Assembly: GCA_021771035.1 (NCBI GenBank)
Contig: JAETPU010000008.1
Span: 83,899-147,898, forward strand
Length of the DNA stretch: 64,000 nucleotides
Origin: Marvinbryantia formatexigens
GTDB taxonomy: Bacteria > Bacillota > Clostridia > Oscillospirales > Ruminococcaceae
Direction of reading: 5' to 3'
Notes under the pieces: generated by a model
Seen by the model: the letters and a program-made list of their open reading frames with translations, nothing else
What the model was told of the DNA's origin: nothing
The model's database searches: none
Translations under genes and position numbers: made by a program
Shown here: positions 52,911 to 62,777 of the stretch, piece after piece
How the letters are laid out: each line of letters opens with the position of its first letter
How positions within the stretch are numbered: position 1 is the first letter of the stretch

Positions 52911-54095
52911 ATGGACACAGGAAGATTCGGCGTCCACGGCGGGCAATATGTGCCGGAGGCGCTGATGGGAGAGGTTCTGCGGCTTCAGGAGGCGTATGAA
53001 ACCTATAAAAACGACCCGGAGTTTATCTCCCAGCTCCAGGAACTGCTGGTGGATTATGCCGGCAGGCCCTCCTTGCTCTATGAGGCAAAACGCATGACTC
53101 AGGATTTGGGCGGCGCGAAAGTTTATCTCAAGCGGGAGGATCTCAACCATACAGGCGCCCACAAAATCAACAATGTGCTGGGACAGGCCCTGTTGGCCCA
53201 GCACATGGGTAAAACCCGCCTGATTGCGGAAACCGGCGCCGGGCAGCATGGGGTGGCCACTGCCACGGCGGCGGCGCTGCTTGGTATGGAGTGTGAAATT
53301 TTCATGGGCAAGGAGGATACCGACCGCCAGGCCCTGAATGTATACCGGATGGAGCTTTTAGGCGCGAAGGTGCATCCGGTGAGAAGCGGGACGCAGACGC
53401 TCAAGGACGCCGTCAATGAGACCATGCGGGAATGGGCCGCGCGTCCCGAGGACACTCATTATCTCATCGGCTCGGTGATGGGGCCGCATCCCTTTCCCAC
53501 CATGGTACGGGATTTTCAGAGCGTCATCAGCCGGGAGGCCCGGGAACAGATCCTTCAAAAGGAAGGCAAGCTCCCTGCGGCTGTACTGGCCTGTGTTGGC
53601 GGCGGCAGCAACGCCATGGGGATGTTCTACCATTTTATTGAGGATACCCAGGTACGGCTTATCGGCTGCGAGGCGGCAGGACGGGGTGTTGACACCCTGC
53701 AGACCGCGGCCACCATTTCCACCGGAACCCCGGGAGTCTTCCATGGGATGCACTCCTACTTCTGCCAGGACGAGCACGGGCAGATTGCCCCGGTTTACTC
53801 CATTTCGGCCGGGCTGGATTACCCCGGCGTAGGGCCGGAGCACGCCTGGCTGCACGATACGCACCGGGCCGAATATGTGGCGGTGACGGATGACGAGGCT
53901 GTGGAAGCGTTTGAATACCTAGCAAAAACTGAGGGAATTATCTGCGCTATCGAGAGCGCCCATGCCGTGGCCCAGGTGAAAAAGCTGGCTCCCACCCTGC
54001 CCCGGGACGAGAGCATTATTGTATGCCTGTCCGGGCGCGGAGACAAGGATGTGGCAGCCATTGCCCGGTACCGGGGGAGGGAAATTCATGAATAG
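52911..54095 (+). CDS. trpB: Tryptophan synthase beta chain
   Basis: A 394-residue PLP enzyme condensing indole with serine to make tryptophan. The N-terminal [16 protein letters not shown], the PLP lysine (Lys85) in [17 protein letters not shown], the catalytic glutamate in [17 protein letters not shown], the phosphate loop [11 protein letters not shown] and CLSGRGDKD at the end are all present, so it should be active and belongs to the standard TrpB1 group. It overlaps trpA by 8 bases. No other tryptophan genes lie nearby, which suggests indole salvage rather than full synthesis here. Confidence 0.96.
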   Translation: MDTGRFGVHGGQYVPEALMGEVLRLQEAYETYKNDPEFISQLQELLVDYAGRPSLLYEAKRMTQDLGGAKVYLKREDLNHTGAHKINNVLGQALLAQHMGKTRLIAETGAGQHGVATATAAALLGMECEIFMGKEDTDRQALNVYRMELLGAKVHPVRSGTQTLKDAVNETMREWAARPEDTHYLIGSVMGPHPFPTMVRDFQSVISREAREQILQKEGKLPAAVLACVGGGSNAMGMFYHFIEDTQVRLIGCEAAGRGVDTLQTAATISTGTPGVFHGMHSYFCQDEHGQIAPVYSISAGLDYPGVGPEHAWLHDTHRAEYVAVTDDEAVEAFEYLAKTEGIICAIESAHAVAQVKKLAPTLPRDESIIVCLSGRGDKDVAAIARYRGREIHE

Positions 54096-54855
54096 ACTGC
54101 AAACGCTGACAACAGGCCATAAACTCATCGGCGCCTTTTTCACCGCAGGGGATCCCAGCGCCGCGCTCAGCTTGGACTATCTTCTGTGTGCCGCCGAAGC
54201 CGGCGCGGATCTCATAGAGCTTGGGATCCCTTTTTCAGATCCCATCGCGGAGGGAGTTGAGGTGCAGGCGGCGGATCTGCGTGCGCTGTCCGCAGGCATG
54301 AGGGTTTCGGGTGTATTTGAGCTGGTGCACCAGGCCCGAAAAAGCCTGACCCTTCCATTGGTTGTGCGTTCCTACCTGAACCCCATCCTCTCCTACGGCG
54401 CCGAAGCCTTTTTTAAAGACTGCCAGCGCTGCGGCGTGGACGGTGTTCGCGTGTGTGATATGCCCTTCGAGGAACGAGAGCCGCTTTTGCGCTTCACACA
54501 GGAAACCGGTGTGGAGCTCATCAGCTCGGCAGCTCCCAGTTCCCCCCAGCGGATTGCCCGGATTGCACAGGGCTCCGGCGCATTTTTAGCCCTGTGCTGT
54601 GCAGGAAGCCTTCAATCCGCCCCGAAAAAGCTGGAGGAAACCGCCGCCCTTGCGCGCCAGACCACACAGCTTCCCCTGCTGGCCGCTGTGGACGCCCCGG
54701 ATATCCAGTGGGCGCTGCGCCTGGCTCAGTCCACCGACGGCATTTTGCTGGATTCCCTGCTGGTATCCCAACTCACAGCGGATCCCGCTGCCTCCAAGGA
54801 GTCCATTTCCAGGATACTGCACACACTGAGAGAGGCGCTGCAGAACGTCTGCTAA
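54088..54855 (+). CDS. trpA: Tryptophan synthase alpha-chain homologue, probably catalytically dead
   Basis: A 255-residue TIM-barrel protein clearly of the TrpA family ([26 protein letters not shown]). Several functional residues are changed. Glu44 is the usual catalytic glutamate, but the catalytic Asp60 position (E. coli numbering) is Glu55 in IAEGVEVQ, and the usual GP after it is GV. The phosphate loops LSRAGVTG, GFGI and GSA read [14 protein letters not shown] and DSL, losing the key glycines. It therefore probably cannot cleave indole-glycerol phosphate. Its start overlaps the end of trpB, so a structural or activating role for TrpB is likely. Confidence 0.88.
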   Translation: MNRLQTLTTGHKLIGAFFTAGDPSAALSLDYLLCAAEAGADLIELGIPFSDPIAEGVEVQAADLRALSAGMRVSGVFELVHQARKSLTLPLVVRSYLNPILSYGAEAFFKDCQRCGVDGVRVCDMPFEEREPLLRFTQETGVELISSAAPSSPQRIARIAQGSGAFLALCCAGSLQSAPKKLEETAALARQTTQLPLLAAVDAPDIQWALRLAQSTDGILLDSLLVSQLTADPAASKESISRILHTLREALQNVC

Positions 54856-55289
54856 GCCTGAATCGGGAGCCTCACTTCAAAGCCGGGAGAATCCATATGT
54901 GCGCAGTCCCCTATTGGCAGCGTTTTAAACGCATCTTAAAACTATAGGCCTCCGGATGCCTTTATCTGGCAACCAGCGGCAGGCGCCTCCCCTTTGATAC
55001 CGCATCCATGCTCACATGGGCGGCGTTGTAACTCCTGCTTTTCTGCCGGACGTCGAAGCATTTTCAGAGTTTCCCGGCTCCATCCGGATTTTCTCATTTA
55101 AATAGGCCTCGGATTATATGAGCCAATGTGGAACCGGCACAGACGGCACCGTCATCCACTTCACCTATGACTGCCTTTCCCGGATCACGATCAGCATCGC
55201 TGGATACTACCTGTTTTTAATCATCCTTCTCAGATCGATTTGCCAACCCGGCTGGGCGATCTTCCTCTTTTCCCACAGCACTACGGCCC
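54856..55289. other. Gene-free stretch after trpA
   Basis: No strong terminator close to trpA and no supported frame. Confidence 0.4.
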
Positions 55290-55334
55290 ATAGCAGAAGC
55301 CCCTGTACCAATATGGTACAGGGGCTTCTGCTAT
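55290..55334. terminator. Perfect 20-base-pair palindromic hairpin
   Basis: ATAGCAGAAGCCCCTGTACC is followed by a 5-base loop and its exact complement. There is no U tract on either strand. It lies between convergent trpA and the esterase gene, so it may block read-through, but the perfect pairing is unusual for a terminator. Confidence 0.45.
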
Positions 55335-55544
55335 TAGATAGGGCCTGCCGCAGTATTCTAACTGTTCCAATGGAATTTGGCTATCCGTTGTGGGCCCGGC
55401 ATACAACACACTTTGCGATACCGCCGGTCTCCTGAAGGAACAGCCATCACCATCTCTGAAAGCGCAAAATCCACTATCCTGGGAATTCCGCCAAGCCATT
55501 AGGCGCGTCAAACAGACTGGAACTGAAACTTCCCCGAAGCCAGC

Positions 55545-56348
55545 CTATGCCTGCCGGGCTTCATCAAAAAAGAAGGACAGGGCCCGCTGTACAGCGGTAT
55601 CCCAGAAGGACCACTCATGGTCGCCATCCCACTCCTCATACAAATAGTCAAAGGGTAAACTCTCCATATGCTCCTTAAACGCCAGGTTCTCCCCATGCAG
55701 CATATCCCGGGTACCGCAGGCGGTATATACCCTGGGGCGCAGCTCCTGGGGCTGCTGAGCGGCACACTGGGCCAGATAGAACAGGTCGTCCGTCTGGGCA
55801 GCACTGTCCCCGAAGATTCCCTTCAATTCCACAGAGAACTGGGGATCGTCCCAGATCCCCTCTGACAGCCGGCAGCGGATATCCAGGGCACTGGAAAAGC
55901 CGGCCACGGCACAGTAACGCTCCGGATAGGTGAGCGCGCATTTCAGCGCCCCGTAGCCGCCCATGGAAAGCCCGGCAATATAGCTGTCCTCCCGGGCGGT
56001 GCTGATTTGGAACATAGAGGCCATCAGGCTGGGCAGTTCCTGGGCCACATAGGTGAAATATTTCATACCATATTTCATATCCGTATAAAAGCTGTGCTGA
56101 ACCTCGGGCATCACAACGGCAATTCCCCGCTCCCGGGCATACCGTTCGATGCTGGTAAACCGGCTCCAAGCGCCGCAGCCGTCCGTCAGGCCATGCAGCA
56201 GGTAGAGCACCTTGCATCTGCCGGTGACTTTCCTTGCGGGATCCTTCGCGGCAACGCTGGCCCGCTCAAAATCCTGCGGCATGATCACATTGATTCCCGT
56301 GTCCATATCCAAAGCGCTGGAATGGACCTCTCCCTTAAAAAACGCCAT
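55545..56348 (-). CDS. Alpha/beta hydrolase esterase (EstA/S-formylglutathione hydrolase-like)
   Basis: A 267-residue serine esterase. The nucleophile elbow IAGLSMGGYGALK lies near residue 125, an oxyanion-region CKVLYLLHGLTDGCGAW near 50, and the aspartate and histidine of the triad in ACGTRDML and DGDHEWSFW near the end. The family acts on small acyl esters; tributyrin esterase and feruloyl esterase relatives are known. No signal peptide is present. The start at 56348 is preferred because aggaagg lies nine bases upstream. It follows glyA on the same strand after about 130 bases, but the functions appear unrelated. Confidence 0.88.
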   Translation of the reverse strand: MAFFKGEVHSSALDMDTGINVIMPQDFERASVAAKDPARKVTGRCKVLYLLHGLTDGCGAWSRFTSIERYARERGIAVVMPEVQHSFYTDMKYGMKYFTYVAQELPSLMASMFQISTAREDSYIAGLSMGGYGALKCALTYPERYCAVAGFSSALDIRCRLSEGIWDDPQFSVELKGIFGDSAAQTDDLFYLAQCAAQQPQELRPRVYTACGTRDMLHGENLAFKEHMESLPFDYLYEEWDGDHEWSFWDTAVQRALSFFFDEARQA

Positions 56349-56477
56349 TGCAATCATCCTTCCTAGTTTGCTCCGGTACCGGGCGGGATCCGGATACGCT
56401 TGTCTCACCCTTCTCCCGCTTGGGCCGGGCTGGACTTCCCTTTTAGGCAGGGCATTCCGAAGTGAATCTGCAGAAAC

Positions 56478-57728
56478 TCAGTTATAGATGGGGAACCGGC
56501 GGGTCATCTCCTGTACCCTGGCTGCAATTTCCTCTTTTTTCTCCTCAAAACGGAAGATGGCATTCGCGATGCACTCGCCGATTTGGCGCATCTCCTCTTC
56601 CTTCATGCCCCGGGTGGTGACCGCGGGCGTACCGATGCGGATACCGCTGGTGATGAAGGGGCCGTGGGGATCCTTGGGTATGGCGTTTTTATTGACGGTG
56701 ATATGAACCTCATCCAGGCGGCGCTCCAGCTCCTTGCCGGTCACCTCGGTATTGGTGAGATCCAGCAGCATCAAGTGGTTGTCCGTACCGGAGGACACCA
56801 GCTTTACGCCCTGATCCAGAAGGGTCTGTGCCAAGGCCGCCGCATTGCGGACAATCTGGGCCTGATATTCGCGGAAAGCGGGATCCAGCGCCTCCTGAAA
56901 GCAGACGGCTTTAGCCGCAATAATATGCATGAGAGGCCCGCCCTGGGTGCCCGGGAATACCGCCTTGTCGACGGTTTTGCCCAGTTCCTCACGGCACAAA
57001 ATCATGCCGCCTCTAGGGCCGCGCAGGGTTTTGTGGGTGGTAGTGGTGACGATATCGGCATAGGGCACCGGGGACGGGTGCTGCCCCGCAGCAACTAAGC
57101 CCGCAATATGAGCCATATCCACCATCAGCAGAGCGCCTGCTTCATCGGCGATTTCACGGAATTTCCCGAAATCAATGGTTCGGGGATAGGCGCTGGCGCC
57201 GGCCACAATCATCTTCGGCTTTTCTGCCAGGGCGATGCGGCGCACCTGCTCATAGTCAATCCAGCCCTCGTCGTTGACGCCGTAGGAGACAAACCGAAAC
57301 ACTTTGCCGGACTGGTTGACCGGAGAACCATGGGTGAGATGGCCGCCGTCCGCCAAGCTCATGCCCAAGACCGTATCTCCCGGCTTTAAAAAGGCAAAAT
57401 AGACCGCCAGGTTGGCCTGCGCGCCGGAATGGGGCTGCACATTGGCGTACTCGGCGCCGAACAGCTGCTTGGCACGCTCACGGGCCAGGTTCTCCACCTC
57501 GTCCACATACATACAGCCGCCGTAATACCGCTTTCCCGGGTAACCTTCGGCATATTTGTTGGTGAGGACGCTGCCCATAGCCGCCATAACGGCCGGCGAG
57601 ACGATATTCTCGGAGGCAATCAGCTCGATGTTTTGCTTCTGGCGCATCAGTTCCCGGTTCATAGCCGCAGCCAAATCCGGATCGCTTTGCCCGACAAATC
57701 CAATCGTATCCAGCATTGTTTCGTACAT
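56478..57728 (-). CDS. glyA: Serine hydroxymethyltransferase
   Basis: A 416-residue PLP enzyme interconverting serine and glycine with tetrahydrofolate, the main source of one-carbon units. [26 protein letters not shown], the glycine-rich [12 protein letters not shown] and the PLP lysine (Lys233) in [16 protein letters not shown] are all present. Length is normal. The start at 57728 follows agaggaa. Upstream sequence shows no glycine, THF or ZTP riboswitch that I can recognise. Confidence 0.96.
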   Translation of the reverse strand: MYETMLDTIGFVGQSDPDLAAAMNRELMRQKQNIELIASENIVSPAVMAAMGSVLTNKYAEGYPGKRYYGGCMYVDEVENLARERAKQLFGAEYANVQPHSGAQANLAVYFAFLKPGDTVLGMSLADGGHLTHGSPVNQSGKVFRFVSYGVNDEGWIDYEQVRRIALAEKPKMIVAGASAYPRTIDFGKFREIADEAGALLMVDMAHIAGLVAAGQHPSPVPYADIVTTTTHKTLRGPRGGMILCREELGKTVDKAVFPGTQGGPLMHIIAAKAVCFQEALDPAFREYQAQIVRNAAALAQTLLDQGVKLVSSGTDNHLMLLDLTNTEVTGKELERRLDEVHITVNKNAIPKDPHGPFITSGIRIGTPAVTTRGMKEEEMRQIGECIANAIFRFEEKKEEIAARVQEMTRRFPIYN

Positions 57729-58324
57729 GATAGTGTTCCTCTCTTTCCTGTTTGGTTTATGAATGTATGAAAATTCCGAAGAAAACCAATCCTGTTTTCG
57801 GGAAAAAGCAGCTTCACTGCCAACTCCCAAAACAGACAGGCGCCCAACGGGCCCTTCGGAGATATGCGCCGATCCATCCTGGTCCGCAGACAGCGGGTTC
57901 CCGCCGCTATCCCTGCCAGCCAATCCGCACTCTTTGCGCTGCCGCTTTTTACCGGCAGCGGATATCGCAGCCCGAACTTCCTCATAAAAACCAGACTTTC
58001 TAAGGCAAAAGCCCCCGTCTCTCCAGGAACACGGGCCGCTTGTATCCCCAGTACCGGAACCGGCCAATCAAACCGTATCCCAGAGGGCATATCCGGAAGT
58101 CAAAAATACTACCAAGAAAGCCAGGGAACAATTCGAAAGATTTATGAAGTTTTTCCGTTCCCTCTTGCGGGAAAACCGGGAATATGCGACACTATAGATG
58201 GAAAGAGAACCCGAGAGGCGGTTCCCGGACCAATGATATTTTTTCGATTATACTGGCTTTTTTTACCGCTGTCAACTCACAAGACCTGTTGGGACAGCCG
58301 GTAACTTTCAGAAGGGAGTAATGA
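57729..58324. other. Gap between divergent glyA and lipoprotein genes
   Basis: No supported gene. The last 100 bases are AT-rich and probably hold the lipoprotein promoter; no hexamer pair was placed confidently. Confidence 0.4.
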
Positions 58325-58780
58325 ATGATGAAACTTCGGCGTATTCTTACAACAGCCGCCTGTGTGGTTGTGACCGTACTGCTGGTTGTGGCAAGCGCGG
58401 GATGTTCCAAGGGAGATCCGAAATCCTTCACCCAGGAGGAATTTCAGCTGCGTTCCAAGGTTTCCGAGGCAGCCGAAAAGCTGTTCCCCTCTCAGGGAGT
58501 GTCCGCAGAAATTCTGAAGAGCGCCGCCGACCCCAGCGAATTGATTGTCAGCATCGTGCTGGATCACTCCTCCGCGAGCAAGCGCAAGGCCCAGGATCAG
58601 CAGTTTGTATCCCTGTTCCGGGAACTGAAAGCCATCGATGGCATCGAACCCGTGGGCCAGCTGCACCTGAATCTGCACAATGACGGCGAATTGAAGGTCA
58701 TCTACGATGTGGAGGACTTCGCCGGCGCCACTGAGGAAAATCTTGATGACTACGTGATTATTGTAGACCTCAACGAGTAA
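58325..58780 (+). CDS. Lipoprotein of unknown function
   Basis: A 151-residue protein with a signal sequence and lipobox-like SAGC at Cys27, so it should be anchored to the outer face of the membrane. The mature part is small and mixed alpha/beta, with SELIVSIVLDHSSASKRKAQ and QLHLNLHNDGELKVIYDVED, and contains no cysteines. I do not recognise the family. It lies 38 bases ahead of the small membrane protein gene and probably forms an operon with it. The ribosome site is aagggag. Confidence 0.75.
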   Translation: MMKLRRILTTAACVVVTVLLVVASAGCSKGDPKSFTQEEFQLRSKVSEAAEKLFPSQGVSAEILKSAADPSELIVSIVLDHSSASKRKAQDQQFVSLFRELKAIDGIEPVGQLHLNLHNDGELKVIYDVEDFAGATEENLDDYVIIVDLNE

Positions 58781-58818
58781 CGCTTCCCAGGCACCGGGAA
58801 AGGAGGCTGTACAAATTG

Positions 58819-59079
58819 ATGAAACGAACGTATCACCTTTGGCTGCTCCCAATTCTTACTCCAATTTACTATCTTGCGTCCTGCTACCTCATTCCCGGGC
58901 TTCGCATTAAGCTGGCCGCTCCTCCGCTCACCTATTTTCTGGAGAGCCTGGGCAGCGCCATGGGCTTCAAACTGCTTGTCTCCATCCTGGCTGCCAGCAT
59001 TACCTGCCTGATTGTGGATTTGGTACGCGGCTTTCTCCCGGATAGGACTCAGCGGCTTTTGGAGAGTTACAAAAAATAG
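58819..59079 (+). CDS. Small two-helix membrane protein
   Basis: An 86-residue protein with hydrophobic segments at about residues 5-27 and 46-68 and a basic tail RTQRLLESYKK. The start is ATG 58819, or possibly TTG 58816, after aaaggagg. It is probably co-transcribed with the preceding lipoprotein gene, since only 38 bases separate them. The two may form one envelope complex (inference). Confidence 0.7.
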   Translation: MKRTYHLWLLPILTPIYYLASCYLIPGLRIKLAAPPLTYFLESLGSAMGFKLLVSILAASITCLIVDLVRGFLPDRTQRLLESYKK

Positions 59080-59120
59080 TATTTAGTCCCTTTACCACGA
59101 AAGGAATACGAACTATTTTT
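59074..59120 (+). terminator. Terminator of the lipoprotein/membrane protein operon
   Basis: AAATAGT pairs with ACTATTT around an inner CCTTT/AAAGG stem, followed by TT. It overlaps the last codons of the small membrane protein gene. Confidence 0.6.
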
Positions 59121-59370
59121 GATACACGAATAGTAACCCTAACGCGCTGCGTTCAATTTTGGAAGAAATTCTCGCACGCACAGCGTCGGTCTTTTCCACC
59201 GAACAAGGCCGGGCTGCTTCCAAGCTGATGAAGACGTGTTTCCTTGGATGTAGTTCAAAGCACCGTATCTGTTTTCTGTGTCATTGCGTTTCGCGCGTAT
59301 CACAGCTGCAGCCATAGGAACCCTGGTATCCATGAAATCCAGTTTTATCTTGTGATATGCTTCCCTCCAG

Positions 59371-59403
59371 ACAGGGCCCTCTGAAAAGGCGGGCCCTGTT
59401 TTT
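59371..59403 (+). terminator. Intrinsic terminator in the gap before 59584
   Basis: ACAGGGCCC pairs with GGGCCCTGT, followed by TTTT. No gene between 59120 and here is supported, so the transcript it ends is unclear; the rest of the 59121-59583 gap holds nothing assignable. Confidence 0.7.
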
Positions 59404-59583
59404 ATGCTCCCATTGCGTTAATCCTGTGTCTGTCCTTAATTTTAAAACCACGCTTCTGGAAAAATCGCCCTTGTATGTTTCCCAAATTTCCGCACAGGTT
59501 AACGGTATCGGGAAACGAATGCCGCCAAACAATTTGAATTGCGGCCCTTTCCCCTAGTTTTCTGTGAAAAGGAGGCTCATTCC

Positions 59584-59766
59584 ATGAAAAAGAATCAGCA
59601 CTACTCCGGGCTCAGGGAGCTCCTCTCCCAGGATAGTGAAGCCCGGGCCTATTATGATTCTCTGCCGGATTATGTTCAGGAGTCCATGCAGGAACGCTCC
59701 CAGGGCGTCAACTCCCTGGAGAGCCTGTGCCATTATGCCCAAAAACTCACCCGCGGCGATAACTAG
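59584..59766 (+). CDS. Small conserved-looking hypothetical protein
   Basis: A 60-residue helical, charged protein: HYSGLRELLSQDSEARAYYD, then SLPDYVQESMQERS and SLESLCHYAQKLTRGDN. There is no signal, membrane segment or known motif. ATG 59584 has ggagg ten bases upstream, and the reading frame is tight between two terminators, which supports a real gene. Similar short helical proteins are common and unassigned in Clostridia, from memory. Confidence 0.65.
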   Translation: MKKNQHYSGLRELLSQDSEARAYYDSLPDYVQESMQERSQGVNSLESLCHYAQKLTRGDN

Positions 59767-59846
59767 CATTCACCAGCCGCTTCCCTGCACTTATCACAAG
59801 GCTTATCCAATCAGCCCAAGTGAAAGCTCCCCATCCTTTTTCTCTT

Positions 59847-59882
59847 AGCTCCTCCGGCGTACTCGCTGCCGGGGGAGTTTTT
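59847..59882 (+). terminator. Terminator of the small 59584 gene
   Basis: GCTCCTCCGGC pairs with GCCGGGGGAG(T), followed by TTTTT, about 80 bases after the stop. The remaining sequence to 60064 holds nothing assignable. Confidence 0.75.
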
Positions 59883-60064
59883 CGATCCTCTCAACCGAGC
59901 AGCCCCCTTTGCGAATCATCGTCAGGGTGGACCGTTCATCCGGGCAAAAGGAGGCTATTCAGATGTTTGAGTCAGGCTCTGCTTTACCGTGCAGCCTTTC
60001 TGCTGAAGCCATGGGGCTCGCCTTCCAGTACAGGAACCGGCAAAGAAAGCGGCCCTGGAGTTTG

Positions 60065-61078
60065 TCAGGATTTGGAGAGCAGCCAGATAACCTCGGACTC
60101 ATGGCGCTTAGGCCGTTCCATGAGATCACGGATCCCATCCTGAGGAGACTTTCCCTCATAGAGCACCTGATAGGCCTGCTCAATAATGGGCATATCCACC
60201 CGGGCCTTCTGCGCCAGCTCATGGGCACTTTTGGCACACAGATAGCCTTCCACGGTCATGCCTATTTGTTCCACCGCCTGAGGGGCGGGAATTCCCTGGC
60301 CGATCAGGATCCCGGCCCGGCGGTTGCGGGAATGCATACTGGTACAGGTGACGATTAAATCCCCAATCCCGGAGAGCCCGGCAAAGGTTTCGGTTTTGGC
60401 GCCCATTGCCACACCCAGGCGGGCAATCTCCGTGATGCCCCGGGTCATCAGCGCCGCTTTGGAATTATCCCCTAGCTGTAATCCATCCGCAATTCCGGCA
60501 CACAGGGCGATAACATTTTTCAGCGCCCCGCCCAATTCAACGCCCACAACATCATCGTTGGTATAGATGCGCAGCGTAGAGTTCATCAGCAGATCCTGCA
60601 CCTGTTCCGCACTGGAACGACCTGCACAGGCAGCCACGATGGTGGTGGGCACGCCCCTGGCAATCTCCTCTGCGTGAGAAGGCCCGGAAAGCGCCACGAT
60701 GGGATTATCCAGTTCCTCCGCAAGCACCTGCGAGAGCCGTTTGAGGCTCGTCTCCTCCAAGCCCTTCCCCACGTTGGCCACTACGGTCTTGGATGGGATC
60801 ACCCCTGCAAAACGCCGGGCGGTGGAGCGTACGGCAAAGGAGGGTACCGCAAAGAGCACCAAATCCGCCGAGGCGGCAGCCTGCTGGGAGGTCGTTACGA
60901 CAATTTCCTCAGGCAGTTTTACATCTTTGAGCAGCTTCGGATTCTCCCGCAGCCGGTTCAGGGAACCGGCCTCCTCTTCAAAGGGAGTCCACAGGGTTAC
61001 CGAATGCCCCGCATGATGCGCCATCACCGCCAGGGATATTCCAAAACCACCCGAGCCTAAAATCATAATGTCAGCCAT
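60065..61078 (-). CDS. gpsA: NAD(P)-dependent glycerol-3-phosphate dehydrogenase
   Basis: A 337-residue enzyme making sn-glycerol-3-phosphate for phospholipids. The dinucleotide loop ILGSGGFGISLAVMAHHAGH (commonly GAGSWGTALA), NVGKGLEETSL, VALSGPSHAEEIARG, the catalytic lysine in GGALKNVIALCAGIADG and the C-terminal TFAGLSGIGDLIVTC are in the usual order. Length is normal. No plsY or der gene is adjacent, although these are its frequent partners. Confidence 0.95.
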   Translation of the reverse strand: MADIMILGSGGFGISLAVMAHHAGHSVTLWTPFEEEAGSLNRLRENPKLLKDVKLPEEIVVTTSQQAAASADLVLFAVPSFAVRSTARRFAGVIPSKTVVANVGKGLEETSLKRLSQVLAEELDNPIVALSGPSHAEEIARGVPTTIVAACAGRSSAEQVQDLLMNSTLRIYTNDDVVGVELGGALKNVIALCAGIADGLQLGDNSKAALMTRGITEIARLGVAMGAKTETFAGLSGIGDLIVTCTSMHSRNRRAGILIGQGIPAPQAVEQIGMTVEGYLCAKSAHELAQKARVDMPIIEQAYQVLYEGKSPQDGIRDLMERPKRHESEVIWLLSKS

Positions 61079-61314
61079 ATCGTTCCACCCTTTTCCTCAT
61101 ATTTTGGTCTCGGAGGCTTCAGCCCAGCCATCGCATCCGCTCGCCGGCCTCCGATTTTTGCATTCAGGGTTGCAGCAGCTATCTTCATTCTAATACAGAA
61201 CGGGAGAAATGAAAAGGGCTGCGGCAAAAAGTCCCAAAATCCGACAGACTTGGGCAAAGGCCGGCGGCCCTTCCCCGTACCCAATACAGGCAGGGCGGTG
61301 AACCTCACGGCAGC

Positions 61315-61347
61315 AAAAACGCCCCTTTCCATCCGGGAAAGGGGCGC
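61315..61347 (-). terminator. Terminator of the Gfo/Idh/MocA gene
   Basis: On the minus strand CGCCCCTTTCCC pairs with GGAAAGGGGCG and is followed by TTTTT, 13 bases after the stop. Confidence 0.85.
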
Positions 61348-61359
61348 AGCGAATTCCAT

Positions 61360-62415
61360 TTATATTTCGGTATGGACAGAGGTACCCAGCTTCTGGGACA
61401 GGAAGATGGCGTCCACCACCTTCATAACCCGAAGGCACTGCTCAGGGCGTACAATCAGCTGCTGGGTCCCATCCAGAACCGCAGCAATATTGCGGTAAAA
61501 ATCGCTCCAATCCGTCTGGATCTCAGGCAAATCCAGCTGCTGCGTGGTCTCCTGGGGACGCGGCGCCATGGTTCTGGTGGGCCCGGCAGCTGTATAGACA
61601 ATGACGTCCTCCCACTCCAGCTCCTGGTTATCGGCCAGGCGCACGATTTTTCCGCCGCAGTCCCAATCCTCAACGGTGGCGGTTCCATCCTTCGCGCTGA
61701 TATGCCAGCGGGGATGGTTGATAAAGCAGTTGGTGGCTACCTCCACCAGATAGGACACCCCGTTTTCAAAGCGGATTGTGGCTTTGAAGTTGTCGTCCAC
61801 CTTGGGGGTATGGATGCTGAACAGATGGGCGTTGACATCCACCACCTTGGAATCGATGAGATCCAGCATCTGATCCAACAGATGAATCCCCCAGTCCAGA
61901 ACCATGCCGCCGCCATTTTCCGGAAAGCCTCTCCAGCCGTGCAGCGGCCCGCGGGAGCCCTGTACCCGGCTTTCGATGAAATAGGGCTGTCCGATGGTGC
62001 CGTCGGCTAAAATTTTCTTAATGATGCAGTAGTCCTTATCCCAACGGCGGTTCTGATGGACGCTGAAAAGCCGCCCGGTCTCCTTCGCAACCGCCATGAT
62101 GTCCTCCAAATCCTCCGCACACATGGTAACCGGTTTTTCGGAGATGACATTTTTCCCTGCACGCAGCGCCTGAATGGCAATTTCCTTATGGAAGTTATTG
62201 GGCGTGGCAATGGTGACAATATCCACTGTGGGATCCGCCAGCACCTGTTGAAGACTCTCATAGACGGGAATTCCCCGCTCAATTGCCGCCTGCTGGCGCT
62301 CCTTGCGGATATCATACACACCCGCCAGCTGGATTTCCTTCACCCGCTCCATCACATTCTCCTGATGCCAGGTTCCCATTCCGCCGTACCCGACGATAGC
62401 CAGACGATATGCCAT
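61360..62415 (-). CDS. Gfo/Idh/MocA family oxidoreductase
   Basis: A 351-residue dehydrogenase, distinct from the one at 27883. The Rossmann loop is AIVGYGGMGTWHQ, the nucleotide-side IVTIATPNNFHKEI lies near residue 70, and the catalytic lysine is in NVISEKPVTMC near 95. The substrate-binding half includes GGGMVLDWGIHLLDQMLDL. Relatives act on inositols, glucosides and sugar acids. The start follows ggaaggg. A consensus promoter and a LacI-type operator lie 58-107 bases upstream, so it is probably induced by a sugar. No sugar transporter is adjacent. Confidence 0.93.
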   Translation of the reverse strand: MAYRLAIVGYGGMGTWHQENVMERVKEIQLAGVYDIRKERQQAAIERGIPVYESLQQVLADPTVDIVTIATPNNFHKEIAIQALRAGKNVISEKPVTMCAEDLEDIMAVAKETGRLFSVHQNRRWDKDYCIIKKILADGTIGQPYFIESRVQGSRGPLHGWRGFPENGGGMVLDWGIHLLDQMLDLIDSKVVDVNAHLFSIHTPKVDDNFKATIRFENGVSYLVEVATNCFINHPRWHISAKDGTATVEDWDCGGKIVRLADNQELEWEDVIVYTAAGPTRTMAPRPQETTQQLDLPEIQTDWSDFYRNIAAVLDGTQQLIVRPEQCLRVMKVVDAIFLSQKLGTSVHTEI

Positions 62416-62472
62416 TTTCTAACCCTTCCTTTTCTCCCCGCAGACAGCGCCGGTTTGCTGTCGTTCTCGGGC

Positions 62473-62522
62473 TGTAATCGTTTACATTTTTGCATTATAG
62501 AGGATTCTCCGATAGTTGTCAA
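62473..62522 (-). promoter_or_regulatory. Consensus promoter with LacI-family operator for the 61360-62415 gene
   Basis: The minus strand has TTGACA (62517-62522), a 17-base spacer and TATAAT (62494-62499). Directly downstream, covering the expected start site, is the palindrome TGTAAACGATTACA (62473-62486), with the central CG typical of LacI-family operators. Repressor binding here would block initiation. The repressor gene is not in the window. Confidence 0.8.
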
Positions 62523-62777
62523 CACTATTTTTTTGTAAGGAAAAATTCTTCTTGCACCCCAAACAACCGGGCCTGACGCCGGGCGCCCCCTGCCGCTATC
62601 ACCGCACTCCCTTCCACCCATATGCACCCGGTTTTCTGCACGATAATTCAGCTGCGCCAGCCCCGCGCAGCACTACGAGGAGCTTCAAAAGAAAACAGGA
62701 GCCTTGGAGCCCTTTCTTTTCCCCTGTCCCGGTGCTATACTGAAAAAAACACCAAAATCCACACAGGAGGATGCGCC

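Noticed and set aside
57729..57900. Glycine, THF or ZTP riboswitch upstream of glyA
   Set aside because: I looked for the conserved cores on the minus strand and found none.
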